Shown here: in pieces, positions 1 to 7,180 of the stretch
Numbering within the stretch: the first letter of the stretch is position 1
Layout: each line of letters opens with the position of its first letter
Assembly: GCA_964555675.1 (NCBI GenBank)
Contig: CAZKTU010000272.1
Location: 1 to 8,300, forward strand
Direction of reading: 5' to 3'
DNA: 8,300 nucleotides
Source of the DNA: CAIWXH01 sp964555675
GTDB taxonomy: Bacteria; Chloroflexota; Chloroflexia; Chloroflexales; Chloroflexaceae
Notes under the pieces: generated by a model
Database searches by the model: none
The model's input: only the letters and a program-made list of their open reading frames with translations
What the model was told of the DNA's origin: nothing
Position numbers and translations under genes: made by a program

Positions 1-75
1 CAGAGGTTGGAAGCCGAGCTCAGCGCCCACCTCGGCTACGAGCGCTACGTCGAATATTTATGTAAACTTATTTGA
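1..75 (+). pseudogene. Probable IS256/Mutator-family transposase remnant (partial)
   Basis: Frame 1 is open from the window edge to a TGA at 73-75 and gives 24 residues. The stretch QRLEAELSAHLGYERY resembles the region near the N-terminus of IS256-family transposases, where a segment of the form (A)LEAEL..HLGYE(K/R) is typical. In intact members this is followed by a Gly/Asn/Arg-rich segment and then the DDE catalytic domain. Here the similarity stops at about position 48, the tail reads VEYLCKLI, and translation ends. What is visible is therefore a 3'-truncated fragment with no catalytic residues. No terminal inverted repeat or target duplication can be recognised. The call rests on about 16 residues, so chance similarity or another DNA-binding protein cannot be excluded. 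The 45 bp between this stop and the next gene's end hold nothing I recognise. Confidence 0.4.
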
Positions 76-120
76 GCGCGCATTCTCGGTCGTTAGAAGC
101 CACTCCCCCCGAACTCCTAA

Positions 121-3100
121 CTACTCGAGCGCCTCAGCGAGCCACTCAAGTGCTTCGGCAACTGCTGCCTCTACGGTCAGGGAGCGGCCTGCGGCGAATG
201 CGGCGCTGTAGGTCTCTGCGCCAAGGGCTTCCTGAGTTATGCTCAACAGATGCTCGAACTCGACAAGCAGGTCTGGCCAGATCGCATAGCCGACCGCTGC
301 CCGTATCATCTCTTCCGCGCCGAGGAGCCGCGCAGCTCGCACCTGGTCGCCCAGGGAGTGAGCGATAAGCACGAGGGTGTGATGCGCCCAGCCAACTCCC
401 TGCGACCACCCGATGTCGCGGAACACGGCCATGCTCTCAGAGAGCAAGCGCTTCGCGCCCAGGATGTCGCCCTGGCGTAGCGCCACCTCTGAAGCCTCCA
501 TTATCCGGACAGCCGTGCCACGGCCGTCCCCAATCGAACGACGGAGCGCGGCGCTCTCCGTGAAGCATCGTTGGGCCTGCGCGTAGTCGCCCTGCTTTTC
601 GGCCACGTGGCCCACGTACCCCAGCAGATCCGAGAGCTGCAACGGGCTGCTGCGCTTGCGGCAAGCCTGGAGCCCCTCCTCAAAAAGCGCCCGCGCGGCC
701 ACGAGATCCCCGTCGAAGAGACGGATGTTCCCAAGATTTGCGAGCGCCTCTTTGAGCAGCGCGTCGTCCCCAAGTTTCCGTGCGAGAGACAACAGCATCT
801 CTGATGGGGCCCGGGAGCGCTCTGCGTCGCCCATGAAGTAGGTGAGGGAGCCCAGGGTCGCCAGCGCCCAGGCTTCGCCCTTTGGATCGCCCAGGTTTCG
901 GTAGAGCGCTGCGCTGGTCGCGGCGCCCTCGACCTGTCGCTCGTAGCCTGAGACCAGGTAGGAGCAACTCTGGAGAAAGTGCGCCCTGACGGCTGATGTA
1001 AGCTGATCCTGGAATGACCACATCTGGTCGATCCAGGTTTCGGCCTGTGTGAAGTGTGCCCGATGGAACCAGAACCAGCGCAGGTGCGCGCAGAGTTTCG
1101 CCACACGGTCGTAGGCTCCCTCTGCGAAGCTGGTATTGAGGGCTGCTAACAGATTAGGGTGCTCCTGGTCCAGCCGGTCCAACCAGATCAGCGGCTCTGT
1201 GCCGTATTCCTCCGACTCTGCACGCGCTGCCAGCGCGCAAGCGTACGCAGCGTGCCGCTCCTGCGTCGCCTTCAGCTCGCCGCAAACGGCAAGCTGCTCC
1301 AGGGCAAACTCGCGAATGGTCTCCAGCATGGTGTAACGCGGCTCGTTGTTTACACCGGTCATCGTTCCAACCAGACTCTTGTCGATGAGCCCGCTCAGGA
1401 CGTCAAGGGTATCCGCCTCCAAGCCGCCCACCGCTTCGGCCGCCATTAGATCGCAGCCGCCTACAAACACTCCGAGCCGCCGAAAAAGCATTTGTTCCTG
1501 TTTGCTCAACAGGTCGTAGCTCCAGGCGATCGTCGTTCGCAGGGTCTGCTGGCGCGTGGGCAGGTCGCGCGCTCCGCTTGTCAGCAGATCCAGCGGGCGC
1601 TCCAGCCGCTCCAATAGCGCTTGGGGCGTCAGATGACGCAGCCGTGCGGCGGCAAGCTCCAGTGCTAGCGGTAGCCCGTCGAGCCTGCGGCAGATCGACG
1701 CCACCGCCGCTCCCGTTGTATCGGTCAGTGGCACCTCGCCCCGCCCGGCCCGCGCCCGGGCCAGGAAAAGCTGCGCCGCCGGTGTGTGAAAGCCCACCTC
1801 GCCCGCCGCCGGCACCGTCAGCGGCGGCACCAGGTAGAGCCGCTCCGCCGCCACGCGCAACGCCTCACGGCTGGTGGCGAGGATCCACATCTGTGGTGCC
1901 GCTGCCAGGAGCGCCGCGATGTCCGGCGCGGCGTCGATCACCTGCTCGCAGTTGTCGAGAATGAGCAGCAACTCCTTCTTCTGCAGGAAGGCGGCCACTA
2001 TCTCGGCCATCGGCCGCCCCTGATTCTCCTGAAGCCCAAGGGTTCGGCCAAGCATCGGCGCCACGAGTGTCGGATCACGCACGGGGGTCAAATCCACGAA
2101 GCAGACCCCGTCGGCGAACCGATCTTTCAGCTCGTGGGCAGCCTGGATGGCCAGCCGGGTCTTGCCTGTTCCGCCGGGGCCGAGCAGGGTGAGCAGGCGC
2201 AGCCCGGGTTCGTCGAGCAGGGTGATAATCTCGGTCAACTCGGCCTCGCGGCCGATCAGGGCGTTGGGTGGGGTAGGCAGGATGAACAGGCGCGAGGTGT
2301 GCGTGCGCAGCGGTGGGAAAGCCGAAGGTAAGTCGGCGGCCACAGCCTGAACGATCTGCTCGGGGCGGGCAAGGTCCTTGAGCTGATGGACGCCAAGATC
2401 CCGCAGCTGGACATCACTGGGCAGCCGATCGCGCAACAGCTCGGCGGTAGCGAGCGAGAGCAGCACCTGGCAGCCGTGGCCGGCCCCGAGGAGCCGGGCG
2501 GCGCGGTTGAGGGTGGGGCCGAAATAGTCGCCGTCGACCAGATGGGCCTCGCCGGTGTGCAGTGCCATACGCACCTCTAGCGCCCCGGCTGGACCCCAAT
2601 CGGCAATGACGAGCGCCCGCTGGCCATCAATGGCGGCCGCGAGCGCATCAGCGGCCTGAGCGAACACGGCGATCAGCCCGTCACCGGTGCCCTTCACCAC
2701 AGCCCCACCATGTCGGGCAATGGCTGTGTGCAGCAGGTCGTCGTGCTGGGCCAGGTTGCCGCGCATCAGCGCCGGGTGCTGCTCCCAGCGCCGGGTGCTG
2801 CCCGCAATGTCGGTGAAGAGGAAGGTTGCCGTGCCATTAGGAAGGGCGGCCACATCTGCGGCGGGCTGCTGGGGATCGGCGTCTGGTGCGCGTTCGGGCA
2901 GGGGTAGGGCGACCGGGCTGAGGTCGGCGCGAGCCACGCGCTGAAGCAGCTCACGCTCCGGCTCGTCAAGCCCGAAGACCTCGGCGAGGCGGGCGATCAG
3001 TTGCAGCGAGGGGCGACGCTCGTCGGCCTCAATCTTCCGCAACGTGACCGTGGCGATGCCGAGCCGGGTCGCCAAATCATCCTGGCGCAGATCACGGGCC

Positions 3101-3147
3101 AGGCGCTGCCGCCGCAGCCAGTAGCCAAACGAGAAGTTCTCGTCCAT
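121..3147 (-). CDS. XRE HTH - class III nucleotide cyclase - NB-ARC ATPase - TPR regulator (paralog B)
   Basis: A 1008-residue cytoplasmic multidomain signal protein. Residues 8-70 form an XRE-type helix-turn-helix (FGYWLRRQR..., LRKIEADERRPS). Residues 104-275 form a class III adenylate/guanylate cyclase domain. It has metal-binding Asp113 (FTDIAGST) and Asp156 (KGTGDG), purine-selecting Lys152 and Asp207 (GDYFG), and transition-state Asn214 and Arg218 (NRAAR). The Lys/Asp pair predicts ATP as substrate and cAMP as product. Residues 295-620 form an NB-ARC/STAND ATPase module: Walker A GPGGTGKT 323-330, Walker B LLLILDN 393-399, GLPLAL 491-496. The remainder is TPR-like helical repeats, ending in an LGAEE...GRSLTVEAAVAEAL tail typical of this AfsR/LuxR-like ATPase class. 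No signal peptide, membrane segment or C-terminal LuxR HTH is seen. The start is ATG with GAGGAG 4 nt upstream. It lies 21 bp downstream of its larger paralog and is probably the second gene of that operon. Domain calls are firm; the ligand and targets are unknown. Confidence 0.93.
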   Translation of the reverse strand: MDENFSFGYWLRRQRLARDLRQDDLATRLGIATVTLRKIEADERRPSLQLIARLAEVFGLDEPERELLQRVARADLSPVALPLPERAPDADPQQPAADVAALPNGTATFLFTDIAGSTRRWEQHPALMRGNLAQHDDLLHTAIARHGGAVVKGTGDGLIAVFAQAADALAAAIDGQRALVIADWGPAGALEVRMALHTGEAHLVDGDYFGPTLNRAARLLGAGHGCQVLLSLATAELLRDRLPSDVQLRDLGVHQLKDLARPEQIVQAVAADLPSAFPPLRTHTSRLFILPTPPNALIGREAELTEIITLLDEPGLRLLTLLGPGGTGKTRLAIQAAHELKDRFADGVCFVDLTPVRDPTLVAPMLGRTLGLQENQGRPMAEIVAAFLQKKELLLILDNCEQVIDAAPDIAALLAAAPQMWILATSREALRVAAERLYLVPPLTVPAAGEVGFHTPAAQLFLARARAGRGEVPLTDTTGAAVASICRRLDGLPLALELAAARLRHLTPQALLERLERPLDLLTSGARDLPTRQQTLRTTIAWSYDLLSKQEQMLFRRLGVFVGGCDLMAAEAVGGLEADTLDVLSGLIDKSLVGTMTGVNNEPRYTMLETIREFALEQLAVCGELKATQERHAAYACALAARAESEEYGTEPLIWLDRLDQEHPNLLAALNTSFAEGAYDRVAKLCAHLRWFWFHRAHFTQAETWIDQMWSFQDQLTSAVRAHFLQSCSYLVSGYERQVEGAATSAALYRNLGDPKGEAWALATLGSLTYFMGDAERSRAPSEMLLSLARKLGDDALLKEALANLGNIRLFDGDLVAARALFEEGLQACRKRSSPLQLSDLLGYVGHVAEKQGDYAQAQRCFTESAALRRSIGDGRGTAVRIMEASEVALRQGDILGAKRLLSESMAVFRDIGWSQGVGWAHHTLVLIAHSLGDQVRAARLLGAEEMIRAAVGYAIWPDLLVEFEHLLSITQEALGAETYSAAFAAGRSLTVEAAVAEALEWLAEALE
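2913..3147 (-). repeat. Near-identical 5' coding block, copy in paralog B
   Basis: The first 235 bp of this gene match the first 235 bp of the upstream paralog (6339-6573) with a single difference: A at 3094 versus G at 6520, which is CGT versus CGC, both Arg. The block covers the complete helix-turn-helix. Beyond 2913 the copies diverge in both silent and replacement positions. Confidence 0.9.
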
Positions 3148-3151
3148 CGAT

Positions 3152-3157
3152 CTCCTC
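3152..3157 (-). promoter_or_regulatory. Ribosome binding site of paralog B
   Basis: The minus strand reads GAGGAG, then ATCG, then ATG. The site lies inside the 21-bp gap after the upstream gene's TGA (3169-3171). It fixes the start at 3147 and shows that the second gene has its own translation signal within a shared transcript. Confidence 0.75.
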
Positions 3158-3168
3158 AGTAGAGTTGT

Positions 3169-6100
3169 TCACACGGCAGCCCAACCTTCACTCTCCAACT
3201 CGGTAAGAAGCTCTCCTAGCGCCACCCAATACTCCGTATCTGTCCAGCGCCTGCGGGCTGCCTCTACGACCTGTGTGGGCAGTACTTCGAGGCGTGCCCG
3301 AAGCTCGCGCTGGGCGATATCTTCTACCCAGACATTGCTAAGAGTGTCCGTCCGCTCGGCGAGAGCGCTGAGGGCTGCCGCGCGCTCCGGCGGGTCGCCG
3401 TCCGAAACAAGGAGGGCAATTGCCCAGATGCACCAGTCAAGTGCGGAGCGGGTCGCAATCCCAAGTCTCAACAGCAACACCGCATCTGCCCGCGCTCTAG
3501 CCTGTTCGCCCAGGCGTCGCAAGGCAAGCATGCGTACGCCGATGGCGATCTGCCGGAACCATTCCTCGCCCAACAGGATCGTCCGTTCGATCACTTCCTC
3601 GGCCAGGCGGAGCGCTTCTTGGTCGTCACCTTCGACAAGGGCGATCCAGCTCAGACCGGTCAGCGACTCGGAAAATCCCCGCTCCGCCTGGCCGCTCTGC
3701 TGATCGGCGGCCAGCCCTCGGCTAAAGCTCTCCCGCGCCTCGGCATAGCGGCCAAGGAACGTCGTGGCCACGCCGAGCCGATAGTAGATGTTCGCCAACT
3801 CGACCTGATGACCGAGCTTCCGAGTAAGCTCCAGGGCAGTCTGGAGGATGGTGTACGCCTCCTCGTTTGCGTCGCTCCAGAAGAGCGCGGCGCCGAGATT
3901 GCTGGCCGCCTGGGCGGTAGCGCTAAGGCTGCCGCTCGCCCTGGCGAGGTCGTACGCCTCGCGGGCCAGAGCCAACGACTCTGTGATGTTGCCGAGGTAG
4001 CGCGCGGTCAGGCTCAGGTGGGTCAAACACGCACTCAGCTGGAGTTGGTCGCCGAGGGCTCGGTAGCGGCTGACGCTAGCTTGCATCAGACGCTGCGCCT
4101 CCAGATAGTCGGGCCGGAGCGAGGCTGCGATCCAGCTTAGCCGCGCCAGCGCTGTGGCCGCGCCCCATTGGTTGCCGCACGCCTCGAAGAGCGCGAGGCT
4201 ACGAGTGCAAGCGTCGTGCGCGAGCGCGAAATCCAGGTTCTCGTGATATTGCCCAAGCTGCAGCAGCACCTGGGCACGAGCGGCATCGATCGCCGGCCCG
4301 CTGCTACCCGTCGCATCCAGAGCAACCTGCGCCTCGTTCACCAACGCTATTGCGCCCGCCGGATCGCCACGCAGAAACGTGAAGTGGGCCTGCCCGGCAA
4401 GCAGCAGCGCCAGAAGCTCAGCTGACGCGGAGTCGCGCACAGCCGCCACAGCCCTCCTCATCGCATCACGGCCCTCCTCGCTCCGGCCCAGCCGCTCGTA
4501 GGCCAGGCTCAGACAGCCGACCGAGGCCGCGAGCAGGTCGAGCCTGCCCGCCTGCGCTGCCCACCCCCACGCGGCGTTAATGTTCTCGAATTTTTCCCCA
4601 GTGCTCGATAGTGCCTCGTGTTGTTGGCTCCCTTTGAGCTCTGCCTCACACTCGGCCAGGGCTAAGAAGTGTTCAGCGTGGCGCTCACGGGACGCCTGCG
4701 CCTCGCCGCTGGCCACGAGCTGTTCCAGCGCGTATTCGCGGATGGTTTCGAGCATGCTGTAGTGGGGCGGAGCGTCTTCTCCCGCCACAAAACTGATCAG
4801 GCTCTTATCGATCAGGCCGCTCAGCAGATTGAGGGTTTCAGTACCCAGCCCAGCCACCGCCTCAGCAGCCTCTAGCCTCCAGCCCCCCATGAACACCCCG
4901 AGCCGCCGAAAGAGCATCTGTTCCTGTTCGCTCAACAGGTCATAGCTCCAGGCGATTGTTGCCCGCAGCGTCTGCTGGCGTGTGGGCAGGTCGCGCGCCC
5001 CGCTTGTCAGCAGATCCAACGGGCGCTCCAGCCGCTCCAATAGCGCCTGGGGCGCCAGATGACGCAGCCGGGCCGCGGCAAGCTCCAGCGCCAGGGGGAG
5101 CCCGTCGAGCCGCCGACAGATCGCCGCCACTGTTGCTCCTGAGGGACCCGTGATGCTGATGTCGTTTCTGCCGGCCCGTGCTCGGGCCAGAAAGAGCTGC
5201 GCAGCCGGCGCGCTCAAGCTTTCATCACCTGCCGCTGGCACCGCTAGGGGTGGCACCAGGTAAAGATGCTCGGCCGCCACGCGCAACGCCTCGCGGCTGG
5301 TGACGAGCACCCGAAGTTGAGCCCCCCACAGCAGCAGCGTGCCGATCTCCGGCGCCGCGGCCACCACCTGCTCGCAGTTATCGAGGATAAGTAACAACGA
5401 CTTTTCGCGCAGGAAGGCGGCGACGCTCTCGGCCAGCGGCTGCCCCGGTGACTCCTGGAGCCCCATAGTCCGGCCGATCGCTGGCAGCACAAGAGCCGGG
5501 TCACGCACGGAGGTCAGATCCACGAAGCAGACGCCGTCGGGGAAGTGGTCCGCAAACTCACTGGCGACCTGAATGGCCAGACGGGTCTTGCCGATGCCCC
5601 CGGAGCCAAGGAGCGTCAGCAGGCGCACATCAGGGCGACGCAGTAATGCCCCGATCTCCGCGAGCTCGGCCTCGCGGCCGATCAGCGGGTTGGGCGGTGT
5701 TGGCACAATGCGCAGACGGCTATCGCTGGTGCGCAGGGGCGGGAAGTCAGCGCGCAATCCGACGATAACTGCCTGAAACACCTGCTCGGCGCGCACTAGA
5801 TCCTTGAGGCCGTGCACCCCCAAGTCACGCAGCTGCACATCCGCCGGCATGTGGTCGCTGAGCAGCTCGGCGGTCGTCAGGGAGAGCAGGAGCTGCCCGC
5901 CGTGTGCAGCCGCAAGGAGACGAGCAGCTCGATTAAGGCTGGCACCTACGTAATCGCCATCCTGAAGCTCGGCTGTGCCGGTATGCAGCACCATCCGCAC
6001 GCGGAGCGGCTCGTCCTGCCCCCAATCAGCCGAGGCGAGCGCACGAAGACCGGTGACGGCAGCGGACAGCCCATCGGCCGCCTCGACAAAGGCCGCAATC

Positions 6101-6573
6101 AGCCCGTCGCCGGTGCCTTTGACTACTGCCCCCTTATGGCGAGCCACCGCTACGCGCAGCATGGCGTCGTGCTGGGCCAGGCTCTGGCGCATTAGCTCTG
6201 GGTTCCGCTCCCAGCGCCTGGTGCTGCCCTCGATATCGGTGAAGAGGAACGTGATTGTGCCGGTGGGGAGGGCAGGTGAGTGGGGGAGTGGCGTTTGCAG
6301 GTCGACATCTGGTGCGCGCTCGGGTATGGGCAAGGCCGCCGGGCTGAGGTCGGCGCGAGCCACGCGCTGAAGCAGCTCACGCTCCGGCTCGTCAAGCCCG
6401 AAGACCTCGGCGAGGCGGGCGATCAGTTGCAGCGAGGGGCGACGCTCGTCGGCCTCAATCTTCCGCAACGTGACCGTGGCGATGCCGAGCCGGGTCGCCA
6501 AATCATCCTGGCGCAGATCGCGGGCCAGGCGCTGCCGCCGCAGCCAGTAGCCAAACGAGAAGTTCTCGTCCAT
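3169..6573 (-). CDS. XRE HTH - class III nucleotide cyclase - NB-ARC ATPase - TPR regulator (paralog A)
   Basis: An 1134-residue protein with the same architecture as the downstream gene, aligning to it without gaps for about 640 residues. It has an XRE helix-turn-helix at 8-70. Its cyclase domain at 104-275 carries Asp113, Lys152, Asp156, Asp207, Asn214 and Arg218, so the metal, purine and transition-state residues are all present. The NB-ARC module at 295-620 has Walker A GSGGIGKT 323-330, LLLILDN 393-399 and GLPLAL 491-496. Residues from about 640 to 1090 are TPR-like helical repeats, clearest at 845-955 (e.g. LGRYAEARESF), and bear little resemblance to those of the paralog. The reading frame can be extended to a GTG at 6597. 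I prefer ATG 6573 because the paralog starts with the same MDENFSF, a GGAG (plus-strand 6583-6586) lies 9 nt upstream, and the GTG has no ribosome binding site and sits almost on the predicted transcript start. First gene of the minus-strand pair. Its ligand and targets are unknown. Confidence 0.93.
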   Translation of the reverse strand: MDENFSFGYWLRRQRLARDLRQDDLATRLGIATVTLRKIEADERRPSLQLIARLAEVFGLDEPERELLQRVARADLSPAALPIPERAPDVDLQTPLPHSPALPTGTITFLFTDIEGSTRRWERNPELMRQSLAQHDAMLRVAVARHKGAVVKGTGDGLIAAFVEAADGLSAAVTGLRALASADWGQDEPLRVRMVLHTGTAELQDGDYVGASLNRAARLLAAAHGGQLLLSLTTAELLSDHMPADVQLRDLGVHGLKDLVRAEQVFQAVIVGLRADFPPLRTSDSRLRIVPTPPNPLIGREAELAEIGALLRRPDVRLLTLLGSGGIGKTRLAIQVASEFADHFPDGVCFVDLTSVRDPALVLPAIGRTMGLQESPGQPLAESVAAFLREKSLLLILDNCEQVVAAAPEIGTLLLWGAQLRVLVTSREALRVAAEHLYLVPPLAVPAAGDESLSAPAAQLFLARARAGRNDISITGPSGATVAAICRRLDGLPLALELAAARLRHLAPQALLERLERPLDLLTSGARDLPTRQQTLRATIAWSYDLLSEQEQMLFRRLGVFMGGWRLEAAEAVAGLGTETLNLLSGLIDKSLISFVAGEDAPPHYSMLETIREYALEQLVASGEAQASRERHAEHFLALAECEAELKGSQQHEALSSTGEKFENINAAWGWAAQAGRLDLLAASVGCLSLAYERLGRSEEGRDAMRRAVAAVRDSASAELLALLLAGQAHFTFLRGDPAGAIALVNEAQVALDATGSSGPAIDAARAQVLLQLGQYHENLDFALAHDACTRSLALFEACGNQWGAATALARLSWIAASLRPDYLEAQRLMQASVSRYRALGDQLQLSACLTHLSLTARYLGNITESLALAREAYDLARASGSLSATAQAASNLGAALFWSDANEEAYTILQTALELTRKLGHQVELANIYYRLGVATTFLGRYAEARESFSRGLAADQQSGQAERGFSESLTGLSWIALVEGDDQEALRLAEEVIERTILLGEEWFRQIAIGVRMLALRRLGEQARARADAVLLLRLGIATRSALDWCIWAIALLVSDGDPPERAAALSALAERTDTLSNVWVEDIAQRELRARLEVLPTQVVEAARRRWTDTEYWVALGELLTELESEGWAAV
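6339..6573 (-). repeat. Near-identical 5' coding block, copy in paralog A
   Basis: Partner of the block at 2913-3147, matching at 234 of 235 positions. Identity ends abruptly at the start codon on one side (the leaders differ completely) and about codon 79 on the other. Confidence 0.9.
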
Positions 6574-6611
6574 AGGCGAGGGCTCCACGCGCAGCACACC
6601 GGTATCACTGG

Positions 6612-6641
6612 GGTATCGCTAGTGTACCACTCACCGATACC
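6612..6641. promoter_or_regulatory. Candidate operator: inverted repeat with extra half-sites
   Basis: The arms are GGTATCGCTAGTG (6612-6624) and CACTCACCGATACC (6628-6641), around a central TAC. The reverse complement of the right arm is GGTATCGGTGAGTG, so the arms match except for a short mismatch/one-base offset in the middle. Another GGTATCACTG lies 11 bp to the left at 6601-6610, about one helical turn away, and TACCACT occurs at 6625-6631 and again at 6639-6645. It sits between divergent genes and overlaps the candidate promoter of the regulator pair. The two helix-turn-helix proteins encoded next door are the obvious candidates to bind it; that is inference. Confidence 0.5.
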
Positions 6642-6648
6642 ACTGCAA
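6621..6648 (-). promoter_or_regulatory. Candidate promoter for the regulator operon
   Basis: The minus strand has TTGCAG (plus 6643-6648), a 16-bp spacer, and TACACT (plus 6621-6626), giving partial matches to the -35 and -10 boxes of the housekeeping sigma factor. A transcript would begin near 6614, about 40 nt before ATG 6573. The spacer and -10 lie inside the inverted repeat, which would suit autoregulation. I could not pick a convincing promoter for the plus-strand gene in this gap. Confidence 0.35.
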
Positions 6649-6693
6649 GGAGCAATTCTGGTTAACTCAGGCCAGGCAAGCAGCAACCGCACC

Positions 6694-6700
6694 AAGGAGG
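6694..6700 (+). promoter_or_regulatory. Strong ribosome binding site of the RFFADE protein
   Basis: AAGGAGG lies 6 nt before ATG 6707. It is the best ribosome binding site in the window and supports both the reality and the start of this otherwise unrecognised gene. Confidence 0.85.
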
Positions 6701-6706
6701 ACCGAG

Positions 6707-7153
6707 ATGGCGACACAGCGCAGCCCTCGCACCGCCGGCCACAGCACGACGATGGGAATGATCGGGGCCGCAGCCCTGCTAACGGCGGCACTGATCGGGA
6801 GCCTGCTCATCACCATGAGCCCGTCCGCCATTCAGGCGCCAGCCCCGGCTGCGCCGGTCGCCGCCCCTGCCGTAGCCGCGCCGCCGGAGCACGTCAGCTA
6901 CGAGAGCCGCTTCTTCGCCGACGAGGTCGCTGGGGCAGCCGCCCAGTACATTGACGCGGCCAGCCTGGCCGGCCCGCTCCCCGAGCGGCTGCAGGACCTC
7001 GCCCAGCCGGCCGCCCCCCCAGTGGCCGAGCCGCTGGTTCAGCCCAGCCAGCACAACCGCTTCTTCGCCGACGAGATCGCCGCCGGTGCCGGCGTCGCCC
7101 ACGATATGGCACTCGATCCCCCCAGCGTGCTTCACCTGAACGGTCCCCGCTGA
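6707..7153 (+). CDS. Small exported or membrane-anchored protein with two RFFADE motifs, unknown function
   Basis: A 148-residue protein I do not recognise. Residues 1-14 are polar with a basic residue, and 15-37 form a hydrophobic segment (GMIGAAALLTAALIGSLLI) that could be an uncleaved signal anchor or signal peptide. Residues 42-60 are a Pro/Ala-rich linker typical of exported proteins. The rest carries two copies of RFFADE[VI]A at 68-75 and 118-125, exactly 50 residues apart and separated by a second Pro/Ala-rich stretch. The motif is aromatic and acidic, with no Cys and no catalytic signature. An excellent AAGGAGG precedes the ATG. The gene is divergent from the regulator pair and 107 bp ahead of the bicupin gene on the same strand, so it may be co-regulated with either. 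Expression looks likely; function is unknown. A surface peptide, a binding motif for a partner protein, or a low-complexity spacer protein are all possible. Confidence 0.75.
   Translation: MATQRSPRTAGHSTTMGMIGAAALLTAALIGSLLITMSPSAIQAPAPAAPVAAPAVAAPPEHVSYESRFFADEVAGAAAQYIDAASLAGPLPERLQDLAQPAAPPVAEPLVQPSQHNRFFADEIAAGAGVAHDMALDPPSVLHLNGPR
6907..6925 (+). repeat. RFFADE repeat, copy 1
   Basis: CCGCTTCTTCGCCGACGAG is identical to 7057-7075, exactly 150 bp (50 codons) downstream and in the same frame. The flanking bases differ, so codon use within the motif is conserved while the surroundings are not. This suggests an internal duplication with selection on the motif. Confidence 0.85.
7057..7075 (+). 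repeat. RFFADE repeat, copy 2
   Basis: Second identical 19-bp copy of the sequence at 6907-6925, encoding residues 118-123 with one flanking base. The following codons give IAAG rather than VAGA. Confidence 0.85.
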
Positions 7154-7180
7154 GGCCTCGCAGGGGTCGCACCGCCCAAG

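Noticed and set aside
1786..2331. 181-residue open frame antisense to paralog B
   Set aside because: It lies opposite a strongly supported coding region with clear domains. Long antisense frames are expected in GC-rich DNA, and its translation is low in recognisable structure.
121..6573. Avs/STAND-type anti-phage defence proteins
   Set aside because: STAND ATPase and repeat sensor are present, but there is no nuclease, protease, TIR or pore-forming effector. The N-terminus is a DNA-binding domain followed by a cyclase. A regulatory role is simpler, although cyclic nucleotide signalling in defence cannot be excluded.
6574..6597. Eight-residue N-terminal extension of paralog A starting at GTG 6597
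   Set aside because: The paralog starts at the equivalent of ATG 6573, there is no ribosome binding site before the GTG, and the candidate transcript start falls about 17 nt from it.
6280..6954. 224-residue plus-strand open frame spanning the end of paralog A, the divergent region and the RFFADE gene
   Set aside because: It runs through two better-supported genes and the intergenic operator, has no good ribosome binding site, and its product is rich in Arg/Gly/His as expected of a shadow frame.
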